NCBI GenBank assembly: GCA_900315085.1
Contig: OMXW01000001.1
Span: forward strand, 1-51,527
Length of the DNA stretch: 51,527 nucleotides
Direction: 5' to 3'
Origin: an uncultured Eubacteriales bacterium
Lineage (GTDB): Bacteria > Bacillota > Clostridia > Oscillospirales > Acutalibacteraceae
Made by a program: the position numbers and the translations under genes
Shown: piece after piece, positions 26,502-35,310 of the stretch
Numbering within the stretch: position 1 is the first letter of the stretch
Layout of the letters: every line of letters starts with the position of its first letter
The notes under the pieces: generated by a model
Seen by the model: the letters and a program-made list of their open reading frames with translations, nothing else
Told to the model about the DNA's origin: nothing
Database searches by the model: none

Positions 26502-27839
26502 ATGAAGTTAAAAATACCCAAAAACGCAGCGCAAATTATTTCAGTGCTTGAAAGCAGCGGATATGAGGCGTTCGTTGTAGGCGGCTGTGTGCGTGACGCC
26601 CTGCTCGGTATCGAGCCGCATGACTGGGATATCTGTACAAACGCAAAGCCTTCTCAAATCAAAGAATGTTTTGCAAATTACAATACAATAGACATAGGAA
26701 TCCAGCACGGCACTGTCGCAATAATTCTTGACAAGCAGCCGTACGAGGTCACAACCTACCGCGTGGACGGAGAATACAGTGATAACCGCCATCCCGACCG
26801 CGTTAGTTTTACAACGGACATTGTAAAGGATTTGGCGCGCCGCGACTTCACCGTAAACGCGATTGCTTACAGCGAAAGCCGGGGATTGATAGACCCGTTC
26901 GGCGGCAGAGCCGATCTCGAAAAGGGAATGATCCGCTGTGTAGGCAATCCGGACGAACGTTTCAACGAGGACGCGCTCAGGATCCTTCGCGCGCTCAGAT
27001 TTTCGTCGCGCTTTGGTTTTGCACTTGAACCCATAACCGCAAACGCAGTTAAAAATAACGCGGTGCTTCTTAAAAATATTGCATCGGAGCGGATTCAGTC
27101 AGAGTTCACTCAAATCCTGACAGGCAAATATGCCGAGAATATCTTAAATGAATACCGTGAGGTTATCGCGGTATTTATCCCCGAAATCAAACCATGCTTT
27201 GATTTTGACCAAAAGACAATCCACCACAAATATGATGTGTACCGCCACATAACCCATACCGTGGGATATATTGAAAACGATCCTATACTTCGCGTCAGCA
27301 TGTTCTTTCACGATATCGGCAAACCGAGTGTAATGGTACAGGATTCAAACGGTACGCGCCATTTTAAAGGACATCAGCAGGTGAGCGCGGATATTGCAAA
27401 GACCGTTCTGCGCAGACTAAGATACCCAAACGCTTTTATTGATAATTGCATTAAACTGATAATTTATCACGACGTTCGCTTCAACGGCTCAAAAAAGCAG
27501 GTAAAGCGAGTAATGAATAAGCTCGGCAAAGTATTAATGCCGTCGCTGTTTAAGGTGATGATTGCCGATTTAATGTCGCAGTCTGACTACATGCGAGAGG
27601 AAAAGCTTAGAAGCGTAACCCAAGCCGAAAGGCAGTACCGAGAGATAATCGCGCAGGCTGAATGTTTTTCTTTAAAAGAATTAAAAATCAACGGCGGCGA
27701 TTTAATGAGAATCGGAATCACCGAGGGCACAGAAATCGGCAAAACACTGAATATCCTGCTTGATGAGGTAATAGAAGAATATTTGCCTAACGAAAAAAAC
27801 GCCCTGCTCAAAAGAGCAGAGCAAATAAACGGAATCTAA
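26502..27839 (+). CDS. cca: CCA-adding tRNA nucleotidyltransferase with HD domain
   Basis: Adds or repairs the 3' CCA of tRNAs. The class II nucleotidyltransferase head shows FVVGGCVRDALLG and the metal site DWDICT, followed by RRDFTVNAIAY and RALRFSSRFGFALEP. An HD domain (HITHTVGYI ... FHDIGKP) occupies the middle and adds phosphohydrolase-like potential. About 445 residues. The frame is open from a TTG at 26484 directly after the ATPase stop; neither start has a strong ribosome site, and ATG 26502 was preferred because it matches the usual family start. Likely co-transcribed with the ATPase. Confidence 0.9.
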   Translation: MKLKIPKNAAQIISVLESSGYEAFVVGGCVRDALLGIEPHDWDICTNAKPSQIKECFANYNTIDIGIQHGTVAIILDKQPYEVTTYRVDGEYSDNRHPDRVSFTTDIVKDLARRDFTVNAIAYSESRGLIDPFGGRADLEKGMIRCVGNPDERFNEDALRILRALRFSSRFGFALEPITANAVKNNAVLLKNIASERIQSEFTQILTGKYAENILNEYREVIAVFIPEIKPCFDFDQKTIHHKYDVYRHITHTVGYIENDPILRVSMFFHDIGKPSVMVQDSNGTRHFKGHQQVSADIAKTVLRRLRYPNAFIDNCIKLIIYHDVRFNGSKKQVKRVMNKLGKVLMPSLFKVMIADLMSQSDYMREEKLRSVTQAERQYREIIAQAECFSLKELKINGGDLMRIGITEGTEIGKTLNILLDEVIEEYLPNEKNALLKRAEQINGI

Positions 27840-27869
27840 AAAGGCTTGCTCGTTTTTGAGCAAGCCTTA
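27835..27869 (-). terminator. Terminator between cca and malic enzyme genes
   Basis: AAGGCTTGCTC (27841-27851) pairs perfectly with GAGCAAGCCTT (27858-27868). On the minus strand the stem is followed by TTTTTAG, so it chiefly serves the malic enzyme gene. It may also slow plus-strand read-through from cca. Confidence 0.85.
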
Positions 27870-27875
27870 ACAGTT

Positions 27876-29048
27876 TTATATTCTTGCAACGCCTGATTCA
27901 ATCGCTGCTTTCTTAACGGCAGCGGCAACGGTTTTGCCTACTCTGGGGTCAAACGCATGAGGAAGAATGTATTCAGGGCTAAGCTTATCATCTTCAACAA
28001 GAGAAGCGATCGCGTATGAAGCGGCAACCTTCATCTCCTCGTTGATGTCCGAAGCTCTGCAGTCAAGCGCGCCTCTGAAAATTCCGGGGAAAGCAAGCAC
28101 ATTGTTGATCTGATTCGGGAAATCGCTTCTGCCTGTACCAACAACAGCCGCGCCCGCGTTCTTTGCAAGGTCGGGCATGATTTCGGGAGTGGGGTTAGCC
28201 ATAGCAAAAATAATTGGGCTTTGAGCCATGCTCTTAACCATTTCCTCGCTTACGCAGCCCGCTGCGGAAATACCAACAAATACATCCGCGCTCGCCATAG
28301 CGTCGGCAAGTGTTCCTGTCATATGATCAAGATTTGTAACCTCGGCAATTTCCTGTTTAGCGGCGTTAAGTCTGGGATCGCCCTTGCAGATAATACCCTT
28401 GCTGTCGCACATAGTGATGTGCTTAACGCCCATATTCATAAGGTGCTTTGCTATGGCAACGCCTGCCGCGCCTGCACCGTTCATAACTACCTTAATATTT
28501 TCGATTTTCTTGTCAACAATTTTAAGCGCGTTCAAAAGCGCTGCGGCAACAATAATCGCTGTGCCGTGCTGATCGTCGTGGAAAACGGGGATATCGCATT
28601 TTTCCTTGAGCTTGCGCTCAATTTCAAAGCAGCGCGGAGCTGCAATATCCTCGAGGTTGATTCCGCCGAATGAACCGCTGATAAGATAAACAGTATTTAC
28701 AATCTCGTCAACGTCCTTGCTGCGAACGCAGATAGGGAACGCGTCAACGTCGCCGAAAGCCTTAAACAGCGCGCATTTACCTTCCATAACGGGCATGCCA
28801 GCCTCGGGACCGATATCTCCTAAGCCGAGAACCGCGGTGCCGTCTGTAATAACCGCAACCAGATTATTGCGGCGTGTAAGCTCATAGCTTTTGTTGTAAT
28901 CCTTCTGAATTTCAAGGCAAGGCTCCGCAACGCCGGGTGTGTAGGCGAGAGAAAGCTCCTCTGAATTAGAAATAGGAACACGGGAAACGACCTCGATTTT
29001 GCCGTTCCAGTCATAATGCTTCTTTAAACTTTCCTGTCTGATATCCAT
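27876..29048 (-). CDS. NAD(P)-dependent malic enzyme
   Basis: Oxidative decarboxylation of malate to pyruvate. 390 residues, the short bacterial form without a phosphotransacetylase tail. Motifs: [38 protein letters not shown] split along residues 70-95, the metal/substrate stretch FHDDQHGTA, and the Rossmann motif [21 protein letters not shown] eight bases before ATG 29048 fixes the start in preference to TTG 29051. Monocistronic, with its own promoter and terminator. The cofactor cannot be decided with confidence. Confidence 0.95.
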   Translation of the reverse strand: MDIRQESLKKHYDWNGKIEVVSRVPISNSEELSLAYTPGVAEPCLEIQKDYNKSYELTRRNNLVAVITDGTAVLGLGDIGPEAGMPVMEGKCALFKAFGDVDAFPICVRSKDVDEIVNTVYLISGSFGGINLEDIAAPRCFEIERKLKEKCDIPVFHDDQHGTAIIVAAALLNALKIVDKKIENIKVVMNGAGAAGVAIAKHLMNMGVKHITMCDSKGIICKGDPRLNAAKQEIAEVTNLDHMTGTLADAMASADVFVGISAAGCVSEEMVKSMAQSPIIFAMANPTPEIMPDLAKNAGAAVVGTGRSDFPNQINNVLAFPGIFRGALDCRASDINEEMKVAASYAIASLVEDDKLSPEYILPHAFDPRVGKTVAAAVKKAAIESGVARI

Positions 29049-29078
29049 CAAATCACTCCTTAAAATTTAACCTTTACA

Positions 29079-29106
29079 ATTATACCACATATTTTGCAAT
29101 CCGCAA
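29079..29106 (-). promoter_or_regulatory. Malic enzyme gene promoter
   Basis: Minus strand TTGCGG (29106-29101), 16 bp, TATAAT (29084-29079) with an upstream TGG extended element. Confidence 0.7.
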
Positions 29107-29121
29107 GTATAAAATAATAAT

Positions 29122-29150
29122 TTGACAATTCCGCTTGAATAATATATTAT
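29122..29150 (+). promoter_or_regulatory. rnpB promoter
   Basis: TTGACA (29122-29127), 17 bp, TATTAT (29145-29150). Start of transcription near 29157 coincides with the 5' strand of P1. A TATAAT three bases further on is too far from the -35. Confidence 0.8.
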
Positions 29151-29156
29151 AATAGC

Positions 29157-29499
29157 TGAGTGCATTGAACAGCCGCGGGCAGCTTCCGAAAGGAACTGTG
29201 CGAGGAAAGTCCGGGCTTCACAGAGCAAAAATAACGGCTAACCGCCGCCGGAGGCGACTCCAGGGCCAGTGCAACAGAAAATAACCGCCGCAATTAGCGG
29301 TAAGGATGGAAAGGTGAGGTAAGAGCTCACCGGAGGGTGGGAGACCACTCTGCCGTGTAAACCCTATTTGAAGCAACACCGTGGTAGAACAAATACGCTT
29401 GCTCGGCGTGTTCTTAGGAGGTGGCATTGAGCAGCGCGGGTAACCGCCTGCCAAGATAGATGGCTGTTCACGACAGAACCCGGCTTACAGATGCAGTCA
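29157..29499 (+). ncRNA. rnpB: RNase P RNA (bacterial class A type)
   Basis: Catalytic RNA that trims the 5' leader of tRNA precursors. Diagnostic conserved segments are present: GAGGAAAGTCCGGGC near the 5' end, AGGGTGGGAGACCA in the middle region, and ACAGAACCCGGCTTACA near the 3' end. TGAGTGCAT (29157-29165) pairs with ATGCAGTCA (29491-29499) as P1 with one mismatch. Its length of about 343 bases fits class A. Confidence 0.95.
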
Positions 29500-29500
29500 A

Positions 29501-29530
29501 AAAAGCTGTCCGAAAGGGCAGCTTTTTATT
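29501..29530 (+). terminator. rnpB terminator
   Basis: AAGCTGTCC - GAAA - GGGCAGCTT hairpin followed by TTTATTT. Confidence 0.9.
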
Positions 29531-29540
29531 TATGGAAAAA

Positions 29541-31133
29541 TTAATTTTTGGAGTTTTGAATAATTTTCTCCGCGCATTTTATACCGTCAACCGCGGCTGA
29601 GATAATACCGCCCGCGTAGCCCGCGCCCTCGCCGCAGGGATACAGACCGCTGGTTCCCGCGCTTTGCAGAGTATCAGTGCTGCGCAGAATACGAACAGGG
29701 GATGAGCTTCTTGTTTCAAGTCCTGTCAGTACAGCGTCGGGATTGTCAAAGTCCCTGAGCTTTCTGCTCATATCGGTGATCGCTTCTTTCATGGAAGCGG
29801 AAATATACTCAGGCAAAATCTCATTCAGGTCACAGAGCGTGAAGTTAGGGAGAATACTCGGCATAACCTCGCCCAAGCTTGTAGACTTTCGGTTTTTTAT
29901 AAAATCCTCAACGCGCTGAACAGGTGCGCTGTAGTTTTCTCCGCCAAGCTTGAATGCTGCGGCTTCAAGCCTGCGCTGATAATACATTCCCGCAAGCGGA
30001 CTGTCGCTGCCGTAATCATCTGGCGATACCCCCACAAGCAGAGCTGCGTTTGAGTTTTCCTCGGCTCTCGCAAATTCGCTCATTCCGTTGGTGCATAGCA
30101 TACCGTCCTCGCTCGATGCGTTGACAACCTTACCGCCCGGACACATACAAAACGTGTACGCGCCGCGGCCGTTTTTGGTGCGAACATTCATTTTGTAGCT
30201 TGCCGCGCCCAGATTTCTGTTACCGGCAAACTTGCCGTACTGACTTTTGTCAATAGCCTCGCGGCGGTGCTCAATTCTCGCGCCGATGGAAAACGGCTTT
30301 GCCTCAATCGGCAGATTTTTGTCGTTGAGCAGCTCAAAAGTATCTCTTGCGCTGTGACCTACCGCAAGAATAACGTTGTCCGTATCGATTCTCTCTTTTT
30401 TACCGTCCTTTTCGTATTCGACCGCGCTGATTTTTCCGTCTTTAGTAAAAAAGTCCGTCATCTGCGCTTCAAATACTACAGTGCCGCCGAGTGAAATGAT
30501 TTCCTCCCGAATCTTTTTAACCGTGATTTTCAGCTTGTCCGTGCCGATATGCGGCTTTGCGTTATACAGTATTTCTTCGGGCGCGCCGTGATTTACGAAT
30601 TCCTCGAGTACCTTACGCTGTCTGCTGTCCTTTGTGCCTGTGTTCAGCTTTCCGTCTGAGAACGTACCCGCGCCGCCTTCGCCGAATTGTACGTTGGATT
30701 TTACATTCAGCTTTCCGTCAGTCCAGAATTTGTTGACGTCATCTGTGCGCGAGTCAACATCCTTGCCGCGCTCAAGCACAATCGGCTTTGCGCCGCTCTG
30801 AGCCAGAATAAGCGCGGCGAATAATCCCGCGGGTCCCATACCAACCACAACCGGAGACGCTCCGCCGTTCCATTTATCTACGTTGTATTCATAAGGCTTA
30901 ACAGCAACAGCGTTTTTTGCTTTTTTAAGCACTGCATTTTCGCTGATATTCAGCTCAACGTCAATCGAGCAGAGAAAATAGATGTTGTCTTTTTTCCGCG
31001 CGTCAATCGAGCGTCTGAAAAGTGAAACCGATTTGACCGCGCCTTTGTCAATCCGTAACTCTCTGCAAACCTTGTTTTTAATTGTGTTGTCGTCGTAGTT
31101 AATCGGAATATGTAAATTATTAACCCTTATCAT
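29541..31133 (-). CDS. FAD-dependent oxidoreductase (COG2509-like)
   Basis: A 530-residue predicted FAD/NAD(P)-dependent dehydrogenase of unknown substrate. An N-terminal domain of about 90 residues (RRSIDARKKDNIYFLCSID) precedes the dinucleotide fold VVVGMGPAGLFAALILAQSG. Further marks are NVQFGEGGAGTFSDGKLNTG, AVGHSARDTFELL, and the C-terminal FAD motif GLYPCGEGAGYAGGIISAAVDG. Start overlaps the stop of the upstream flavoprotein gene by 4 bases, so the two are coupled; both are soluble. Confidence 0.87.
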   Translation of the reverse strand: MIRVNNLHIPINYDDNTIKNKVCRELRIDKGAVKSVSLFRRSIDARKKDNIYFLCSIDVELNISENAVLKKAKNAVAVKPYEYNVDKWNGGASPVVVGMGPAGLFAALILAQSGAKPIVLERGKDVDSRTDDVNKFWTDGKLNVKSNVQFGEGGAGTFSDGKLNTGTKDSRQRKVLEEFVNHGAPEEILYNAKPHIGTDKLKITVKKIREEIISLGGTVVFEAQMTDFFTKDGKISAVEYEKDGKKERIDTDNVILAVGHSARDTFELLNDKNLPIEAKPFSIGARIEHRREAIDKSQYGKFAGNRNLGAASYKMNVRTKNGRGAYTFCMCPGGKVVNASSEDGMLCTNGMSEFARAEENSNAALLVGVSPDDYGSDSPLAGMYYQRRLEAAAFKLGGENYSAPVQRVEDFIKNRKSTSLGEVMPSILPNFTLCDLNEILPEYISASMKEAITDMSRKLRDFDNPDAVLTGLETRSSSPVRILRSTDTLQSAGTSGLYPCGEGAGYAGGIISAAVDGIKCAEKIIQNSKN

Positions 31134-32344
31134 AAGTTTTCTCCCGCGATGATTCCGCTTGCAAAGGCAAAGTGCAGGTTATATCCGCCGCACTCGCCGC
31201 AGATATCTACAGCCTCACCGCATATGTACAGACCGCCGCATTTTTTGCTCTGCATAGTTTTCTCGTTGATTTCGTCGGCAATTACGCCGCCCCTTGCGCA
31301 CTGAGCCTGTTCAAATCCGCTGAGCTCATTTACTGTAAATTCAAACGCTTTTAAAGCGCCTGAAACCGATTTAATATCGCGCTCGCTCAATTCAGCGCAG
31401 GTTTTTGAAAAGTCGCGGATACCGCAAGATTTAAGCACAGCCTGAGCAAGTCGCTTTTGAAGTATTCCTGTCAGCAGATTATCAGCAGTAAGCGAAGTAA
31501 ACCTCTTTTTATTATTAAACAGCAGCGTTAATAATTCTTTATCAGAAAAATCAGGCAGCAAATCAAGAGATATAATGTCATCTTTTTTAGCGTAAAGCGA
31601 AAGGTTAAAAATACAAATGCCCGATAGCGCATTATCGGCAAATTGTATTTCACCTGATTCACTTTTAATTGTTTTGCCGTTTCTGATAAGCGTTGCCTTA
31701 CCTGTCGCCCTGATACCCTTAATCGACTTCAGCAGTTCCGATTTCACTTTGACCGGACACAGAGCAGGGGAGAAGGGAGTAAACGTATGACCGAGATTTT
31801 TAAGATAATCCGCCGCGCTTGAATTACCTCCGAGCTTCGGAGATGCCTTTGAACCGCAGGCAATGACCAGCTTTCCGCAGGAAAACTCAGCGGATTCAGT
31901 TTTAACCGTAAAACCTTTTCCGTTTTTTCGAATGTTTTTAATTCTTTCTCCGCAAAATAAATCAACATCAAGTCGTTCGCACGCAAAGCGAAGAACATCC
32001 AGCACAGAACTTGCCTGTTTTGAAAGCGGATAATATCTTCCGCTGCTGTCGCAGCAGCTCAGAAGCCCGAGATTCTTAAAATAATTCAGCAGATAATCCG
32101 TGTCGATCTTATCAAAAACCGAGCCGCACTTTTTCTTAAAGCTGCCTGTATAAAATTTTGGAGAGATGTTTCGGTTTGTCAAATTGCACCTGCCGTTGCC
32201 TGTAGCAAGCAATTTTTTACCGACGCGGTCGTTTTTCTCAATAACCGCGATTTTCAGTTTGCTGTTTTTCTGTTTGGCGGCAACAGCGCACATCAGCCCG
32301 GACGCGCCGCCGCCTATAATAACCGCGTCATAAATATGTTTCAC
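31130..32344 (-). CDS. NAD(P)/FAD-dependent oxidoreductase (HI0933/BaiN-like)
   Basis: About 404 residues of the HI0933/YhiN flavoprotein family: dinucleotide motif DAVIIGGGASGLMCAV, the GNGRCNLTN motif, YFKNLGLLSCCDSSGRYYPLS, and the C-terminal LYICGEAVDICGECGGYNLHFAFASG split over the last 35 residues. The function in this family is not well known; some members are linked to bile acid reduction or to a flavin role in RNA modification. The start is GTG 32344 with AGGTGA in front; an in-frame GTG at 32353 lies within that ribosome site and was rejected. Confidence 0.87.
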   Translation of the reverse strand: MKHIYDAVIIGGGASGLMCAVAAKQKNSKLKIAVIEKNDRVGKKLLATGNGRCNLTNRNISPKFYTGSFKKKCGSVFDKIDTDYLLNYFKNLGLLSCCDSSGRYYPLSKQASSVLDVLRFACERLDVDLFCGERIKNIRKNGKGFTVKTESAEFSCGKLVIACGSKASPKLGGNSSAADYLKNLGHTFTPFSPALCPVKVKSELLKSIKGIRATGKATLIRNGKTIKSESGEIQFADNALSGICIFNLSLYAKKDDIISLDLLPDFSDKELLTLLFNNKKRFTSLTADNLLTGILQKRLAQAVLKSCGIRDFSKTCAELSERDIKSVSGALKAFEFTVNELSGFEQAQCARGGVIADEINEKTMQSKKCGGLYICGEAVDICGECGGYNLHFAFASGIIAGENL

Positions 32345-32353
32345 AAAAATCAC

Positions 32354-32383
32354 CTAAAAAACAAGGCAGCCAAAGCTGCCTTA
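32354..32383 (-). terminator. Intrinsic terminator immediately before the BaiN-like gene
   Basis: AAGGCAGC (32363-32370) pairs with GCTGCCTT (32375-32382). On the minus strand the stem is followed by TTGTTTTTTAGG, which runs straight into the AGGTGA ribosome site of the next gene. It ends the transcript of the small membrane protein gene. Confidence 0.8.
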
Positions 32384-32389
32384 AATAAC

Positions 32390-32872
32390 TTAACCTTTTG
32401 GAGCGAACAATGCGCTGATTCCGCCGAATACGCCCATGCTTGCAAGCCCCATGATAATACCTGCGATAATTACGCCGAGCATAACCGCAACAACGCTCTT
32501 TTTGAAGTCCATGTCCAAAAAGCTTGCCGCAAGAGTACCGGTCCATGCGCCGGTGCCGGGGAGGGGAATACCGACAAAGAGCATAAGAGCAATAAATAAT
32601 CCTCTGCCTGCCTTTGCCTGGAGCTTTTTGCCGCCCTTTTCGCCCTTCTCAATACAGAAGGTGAAGAACTTGCCGATAAACTTCTTATCCTTACCCCAAA
32701 GCAAAACCTTTCTCGCAAAGAAGAAAATAAAGGGAACAGGGAGCATGTTTCCTACAATACAAATTACATAAGCCCAGAACATATTAAGCTGCATACCAAC
32801 AGCAACGGGAATTGCGCCTCTAAGCTCAACAATAGGGATCATAGATATCAAAAAAATAATAAGATAGCCCAA
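32390..32872 (-). CDS. Small multidrug-export-like membrane protein (COG2426 type)
   Basis: About 160 residues with four or five membrane segments. The motif PIVELRGAIPVAVG near the N terminus and VGIPLPGTGAWTGTLAA in the centre match the putative small multidrug export protein family (PF06695). No transport substrate is established. Two in-frame TTG codons exist; AAGGAG lies only 2 bases before the first (32878) but 8 before the second (32872), so the second was chosen. Confidence 0.82.
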   Translation of the reverse strand: MGYLIIFLISMIPIVELRGAIPVAVGMQLNMFWAYVICIVGNMLPVPFIFFFARKVLLWGKDKKFIGKFFTFCIEKGEKGGKKLQAKAGRGLFIALMLFVGIPLPGTGAWTGTLAASFLDMDFKKSVVAVMLGVIIAGIIMGLASMGVFGGISALFAPKG

Positions 32873-32906
32873 AATCAACTCTCCTTTTTTTCATAAAAAC
32901 ATCAAA

Positions 32907-32935
32907 AGTATAGCAGAATTTTCTACAATTTTCAA
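32907..32935 (-). promoter_or_regulatory. Promoter of the small multidrug-export-like gene
   Basis: Minus strand TTGAAA (32935-32930), 17 bp, TATACT (32912-32907) with an upstream TGC. Confidence 0.75.
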
Positions 32936-32995
32936 TAGTGAAAATAAATCTTTACGTTAAATACAACAGAAGATGAAAAAAAGCGGTTTTTTTCA

Positions 32996-33023
32996 TTGAC
33001 TTTATATATTTTTGGGATAAAAT
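32996..33023 (+). promoter_or_regulatory. Promoter of the vanZ-MATE operon
   Basis: TTGACT (32996-33001), 16 bp, TAAAAT (33018-33023). Confidence 0.75.
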
Positions 33024-33049
33024 AGATACAGTAAAATACGGAGGTATTT

Positions 33050-33532
33050 ATGAATATCAAAGCATCAAAACGCTTCACAATAATAATATTTGCACTTACC
33101 GCCGCAGTAATTGCGTTCGCGTTTATACATTCGTCAATGCCTGCCGATGTATCGCAGGAAGAAAGCGTAGGCGTACTTGATTTTTTAGTCAGAATACTGA
33201 AAGCCCTCGGACTAAGCGCCGAATTGACCGACCACATAGTTCGCAAAGCAGCGCATTTTACCGAGTTCACGGCAATGGGAATGTTGTTTACAAGCTGTGC
33301 CTATTGTTTTGACCGTTTAAGACCGTACCGCTTTACATCACAGATAATGCTTGCGGGATTGTCAACAGCGGTAATTGATGAAACGATCCAGCTGTTTGTA
33401 GATGGAAGAGCCGGAATGATAAAAGATGTACTGCTCGATTTTTCGGGAGTAGTCACAGGCTTTGCGGTAATGCTCGCTTTTTATTTGATTTACATAAGGA
33501 TAAGAAAACGGAAACAAGGTGAGGACAAATGA
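33050..33532 (+). CDS. VanZ-family membrane protein
   Basis: 160 residues with four membrane segments. The signature of the family is the central H-x(2)-EF motif and the later acidic stretch: RKAAHFTEFTAMGML, then STAVIDETIQLFVDGRAGMIKDVLLDFSG. VanZ of enterococci gives low-level teicoplanin resistance, but most homologues are uncharacterised; the name here is only a family label. CGGAGG precedes the start. Its stop overlaps the MATE start (ATGA). Confidence 0.88.
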   Translation: MNIKASKRFTIIIFALTAAVIAFAFIHSSMPADVSQEESVGVLDFLVRILKALGLSAELTDHIVRKAAHFTEFTAMGMLFTSCAYCFDRLRPYRFTSQIMLAGLSTAVIDETIQLFVDGRAGMIKDVLLDFSGVVTGFAVMLAFYLIYIRIRKRKQGEDK

Positions 33533-34902
33533 GTAAGGGAGAATTCAAGGAAAACAAGATGGGCACCATGCCCATGACGCGTCTTATTTTCAACATGTCG
33601 CTGCCGGCAATTTTCTCAATGACAGTGCTTGCAATGTACAACGTAGTAGACAGTATATTCATCGGAAACTACGACCAGCGCGGACTTACCGCTGTATCGC
33701 TCGCGTATCCGCTGCAGCTGTTGCTGATTGCAGCGTCAGTTGGTACGGCAATCGGCGTTAATTCGCTTGTATCGAGAAAACTCGGCGAAAAGGATTTTGA
33801 AAAAGCAAACAGTGCGGCAACACACGGACTTGTGTTGTGCGTATTTACATATTCAATATTCTTGCTGCTCGGATTGTTTGCGGTTAAACCGTTTATGAAC
33901 GCGTTCAGTCAGGACGCCGTTGTAGCAGACTACGGCGTGCAGTATCTTACCGTAGTTCTGTGCTTTTCATTTTTTTCAATTGTACAGGTAATGATTGAAA
34001 AAACTCTGCAGGCAACAGGCAATATGATATATCCAATGTTGTTTCAAATAGTAGGCGCGGTAGTAAATATTATTTTCGATCCGCTGCTGATTTTCGGAAT
34101 CGGAATCTTCCCCGAGCTCGGAGTACTCGGCGCGGCAATAGCTACGGTATTCGGTCAGTTCTGCGGAATGGTTTTCTCACTCGCGGTGCTGTTCCTTAAA
34201 AAGCACGAAATCAAAATCAATCTTAAAAATTTCCGCCTCGATATGGGAATGGTCAAAAACATCTATTCCGTAGGCTTCCCCTCAATAATTATGCAGAGCA
34301 TAGGCGCGGTTATGATGCTCGGACTTAATTCGATTTTCAAAGCCGCGGATTCCGAGGTTTCCGTAAGAATATACGGAATATACTTTAAGCTGCAAAGCTT
34401 CGTATTTATGCCTTGCTTCGGACTTAACCAGGGGCTTATGCCGATAATCGGCTACAACTACGGAGCAAGAAACAAAGAAAGAATGTATTCCGCTCTCAAG
34501 CGCGGAATGATAATTGCAGCGGCAATTATGTTTATCGGCGTACTGCTGATGTGGCTCATCCCCGACGTGTTGATTTCAATGTTCGGCGGCGACAAGGAGT
34601 TGATGGAAAAAGGCGAGTACGCGTTCAGAATAATCAGTCTTTGCTTTATGCCCGCTGCTGCAGGTATTATGTTTACAACGCTGTTCCAGGCAGTCGGAAA
34701 GGGTTTCAGAAGTCTTATTATGTCTTTTGCGCGCCAGCTCGTTTTGGTGCTTCCGATTGCGTTTGTTCTCTCAATGACCCTCGGAGTAGACTGCGTGTGG
34801 TACGCGTTCCCGATAGCTGAAATTTTATCACTTTTCCTCGCGATTGGTTTGTTTGTAAATCTTGTAAAAACCGATTTCAAAAGGCTTGACGCACACCAAT
34901 AA
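33529..34902 (+). CDS. MATE family efflux transporter
   Basis: 457 residues, twelve predicted membrane helices in two homologous halves (LIFNMSLPAIFSMTVLAMYNVVDSIFIG, then IYSVGFPSIIMQSIGAVMM near residue 245). MATE proteins export cationic drugs or toxins using Na+ or H+. The conserved GLNQGLMPIIGYNYGARN lies at the start of the second half's later helices. Four-base overlap with vanZ shows translational coupling. Confidence 0.92.
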   Translation: MSKGEFKENKMGTMPMTRLIFNMSLPAIFSMTVLAMYNVVDSIFIGNYDQRGLTAVSLAYPLQLLLIAASVGTAIGVNSLVSRKLGEKDFEKANSAATHGLVLCVFTYSIFLLLGLFAVKPFMNAFSQDAVVADYGVQYLTVVLCFSFFSIVQVMIEKTLQATGNMIYPMLFQIVGAVVNIIFDPLLIFGIGIFPELGVLGAAIATVFGQFCGMVFSLAVLFLKKHEIKINLKNFRLDMGMVKNIYSVGFPSIIMQSIGAVMMLGLNSIFKAADSEVSVRIYGIYFKLQSFVFMPCFGLNQGLMPIIGYNYGARNKERMYSALKRGMIIAAAIMFIGVLLMWLIPDVLISMFGGDKELMEKGEYAFRIISLCFMPAAAGIMFTTLFQAVGKGFRSLIMSFARQLVLVLPIAFVLSMTLGVDCVWYAFPIAEILSLFLAIGLFVNLVKTDFKRLDAHQ

Positions 34903-34911
34903 AATAATTTT

Positions 34912-34949
34912 TCACCTCAAAGCATATACTGCCTTGAGGTGATTTTTTT
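34912..34949 (+). terminator. Terminator overlapping the next gene's ribosome binding site
   Basis: TCACCTCAA (34912-34920) pairs perfectly with TTGAGGTGA (34934-34942), followed by seven T. The 3' arm is also the Shine-Dalgarno of the next gene and the T-run runs into its TTG start at 34948. Folding would both end transcription and hide the ribosome site. Confidence 0.85.
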
Positions 34950-35310
34950 GGAAGAAAATATTAACGAAATTACATACGATGAAAACTGGCAAAACGTATC
35001 CGAGCCCGAATACATAACCGCGGTAGCAAGTGATAACAGCGAAGAATACGACGAAGAACCTTTGCAAAATAATGAAGTTAAGGAAAAACACCGCAAAAAC
35101 GGAACAAAGCCGATATTGATTTCAATCCAGTTAGCCCTTTGTCTGGCTGTGGCGGCGGCAGCGTTTGTGATGAAGAGCATAGGCGGAGAGCTGTATGACA
35201 ACGTGCGCAAGGCCTATTACACCGAGCTCAACCGCGAGCTTGTATTTGACGAAAAGCACAAGTTCGATTTAAACACCCTTTTCGGCAAGGCGACCGCCGA
35301 TGAAGTTTAA
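34948..35310 (+). CDS. Single-pass membrane protein upstream of an M50 protease
   Basis: I do not recognise a family. About 120 residues: an acidic N-terminal part (to residue 50), one membrane helix (about 57-78, PILISIQLALCLAVAAAAFVM), then a short C-terminal region of about 40 residues outside, YYTELNRELVFDEKHKFD. The start is a TTG, five bases after AGGTGA. It overlaps the following protease gene by 11 bases. The same arrangement holds for spoIVFA before spoIVFB in Bacillus, so it could anchor or regulate the protease, but it lacks the LytM-like domain of SpoIVFA. Confidence 0.7.
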   Translation: MEENINEITYDENWQNVSEPEYITAVASDNSEEYDEEPLQNNEVKEKHRKNGTKPILISIQLALCLAVAAAAFVMKSIGGELYDNVRKAYYTELNRELVFDEKHKFDLNTLFGKATADEV

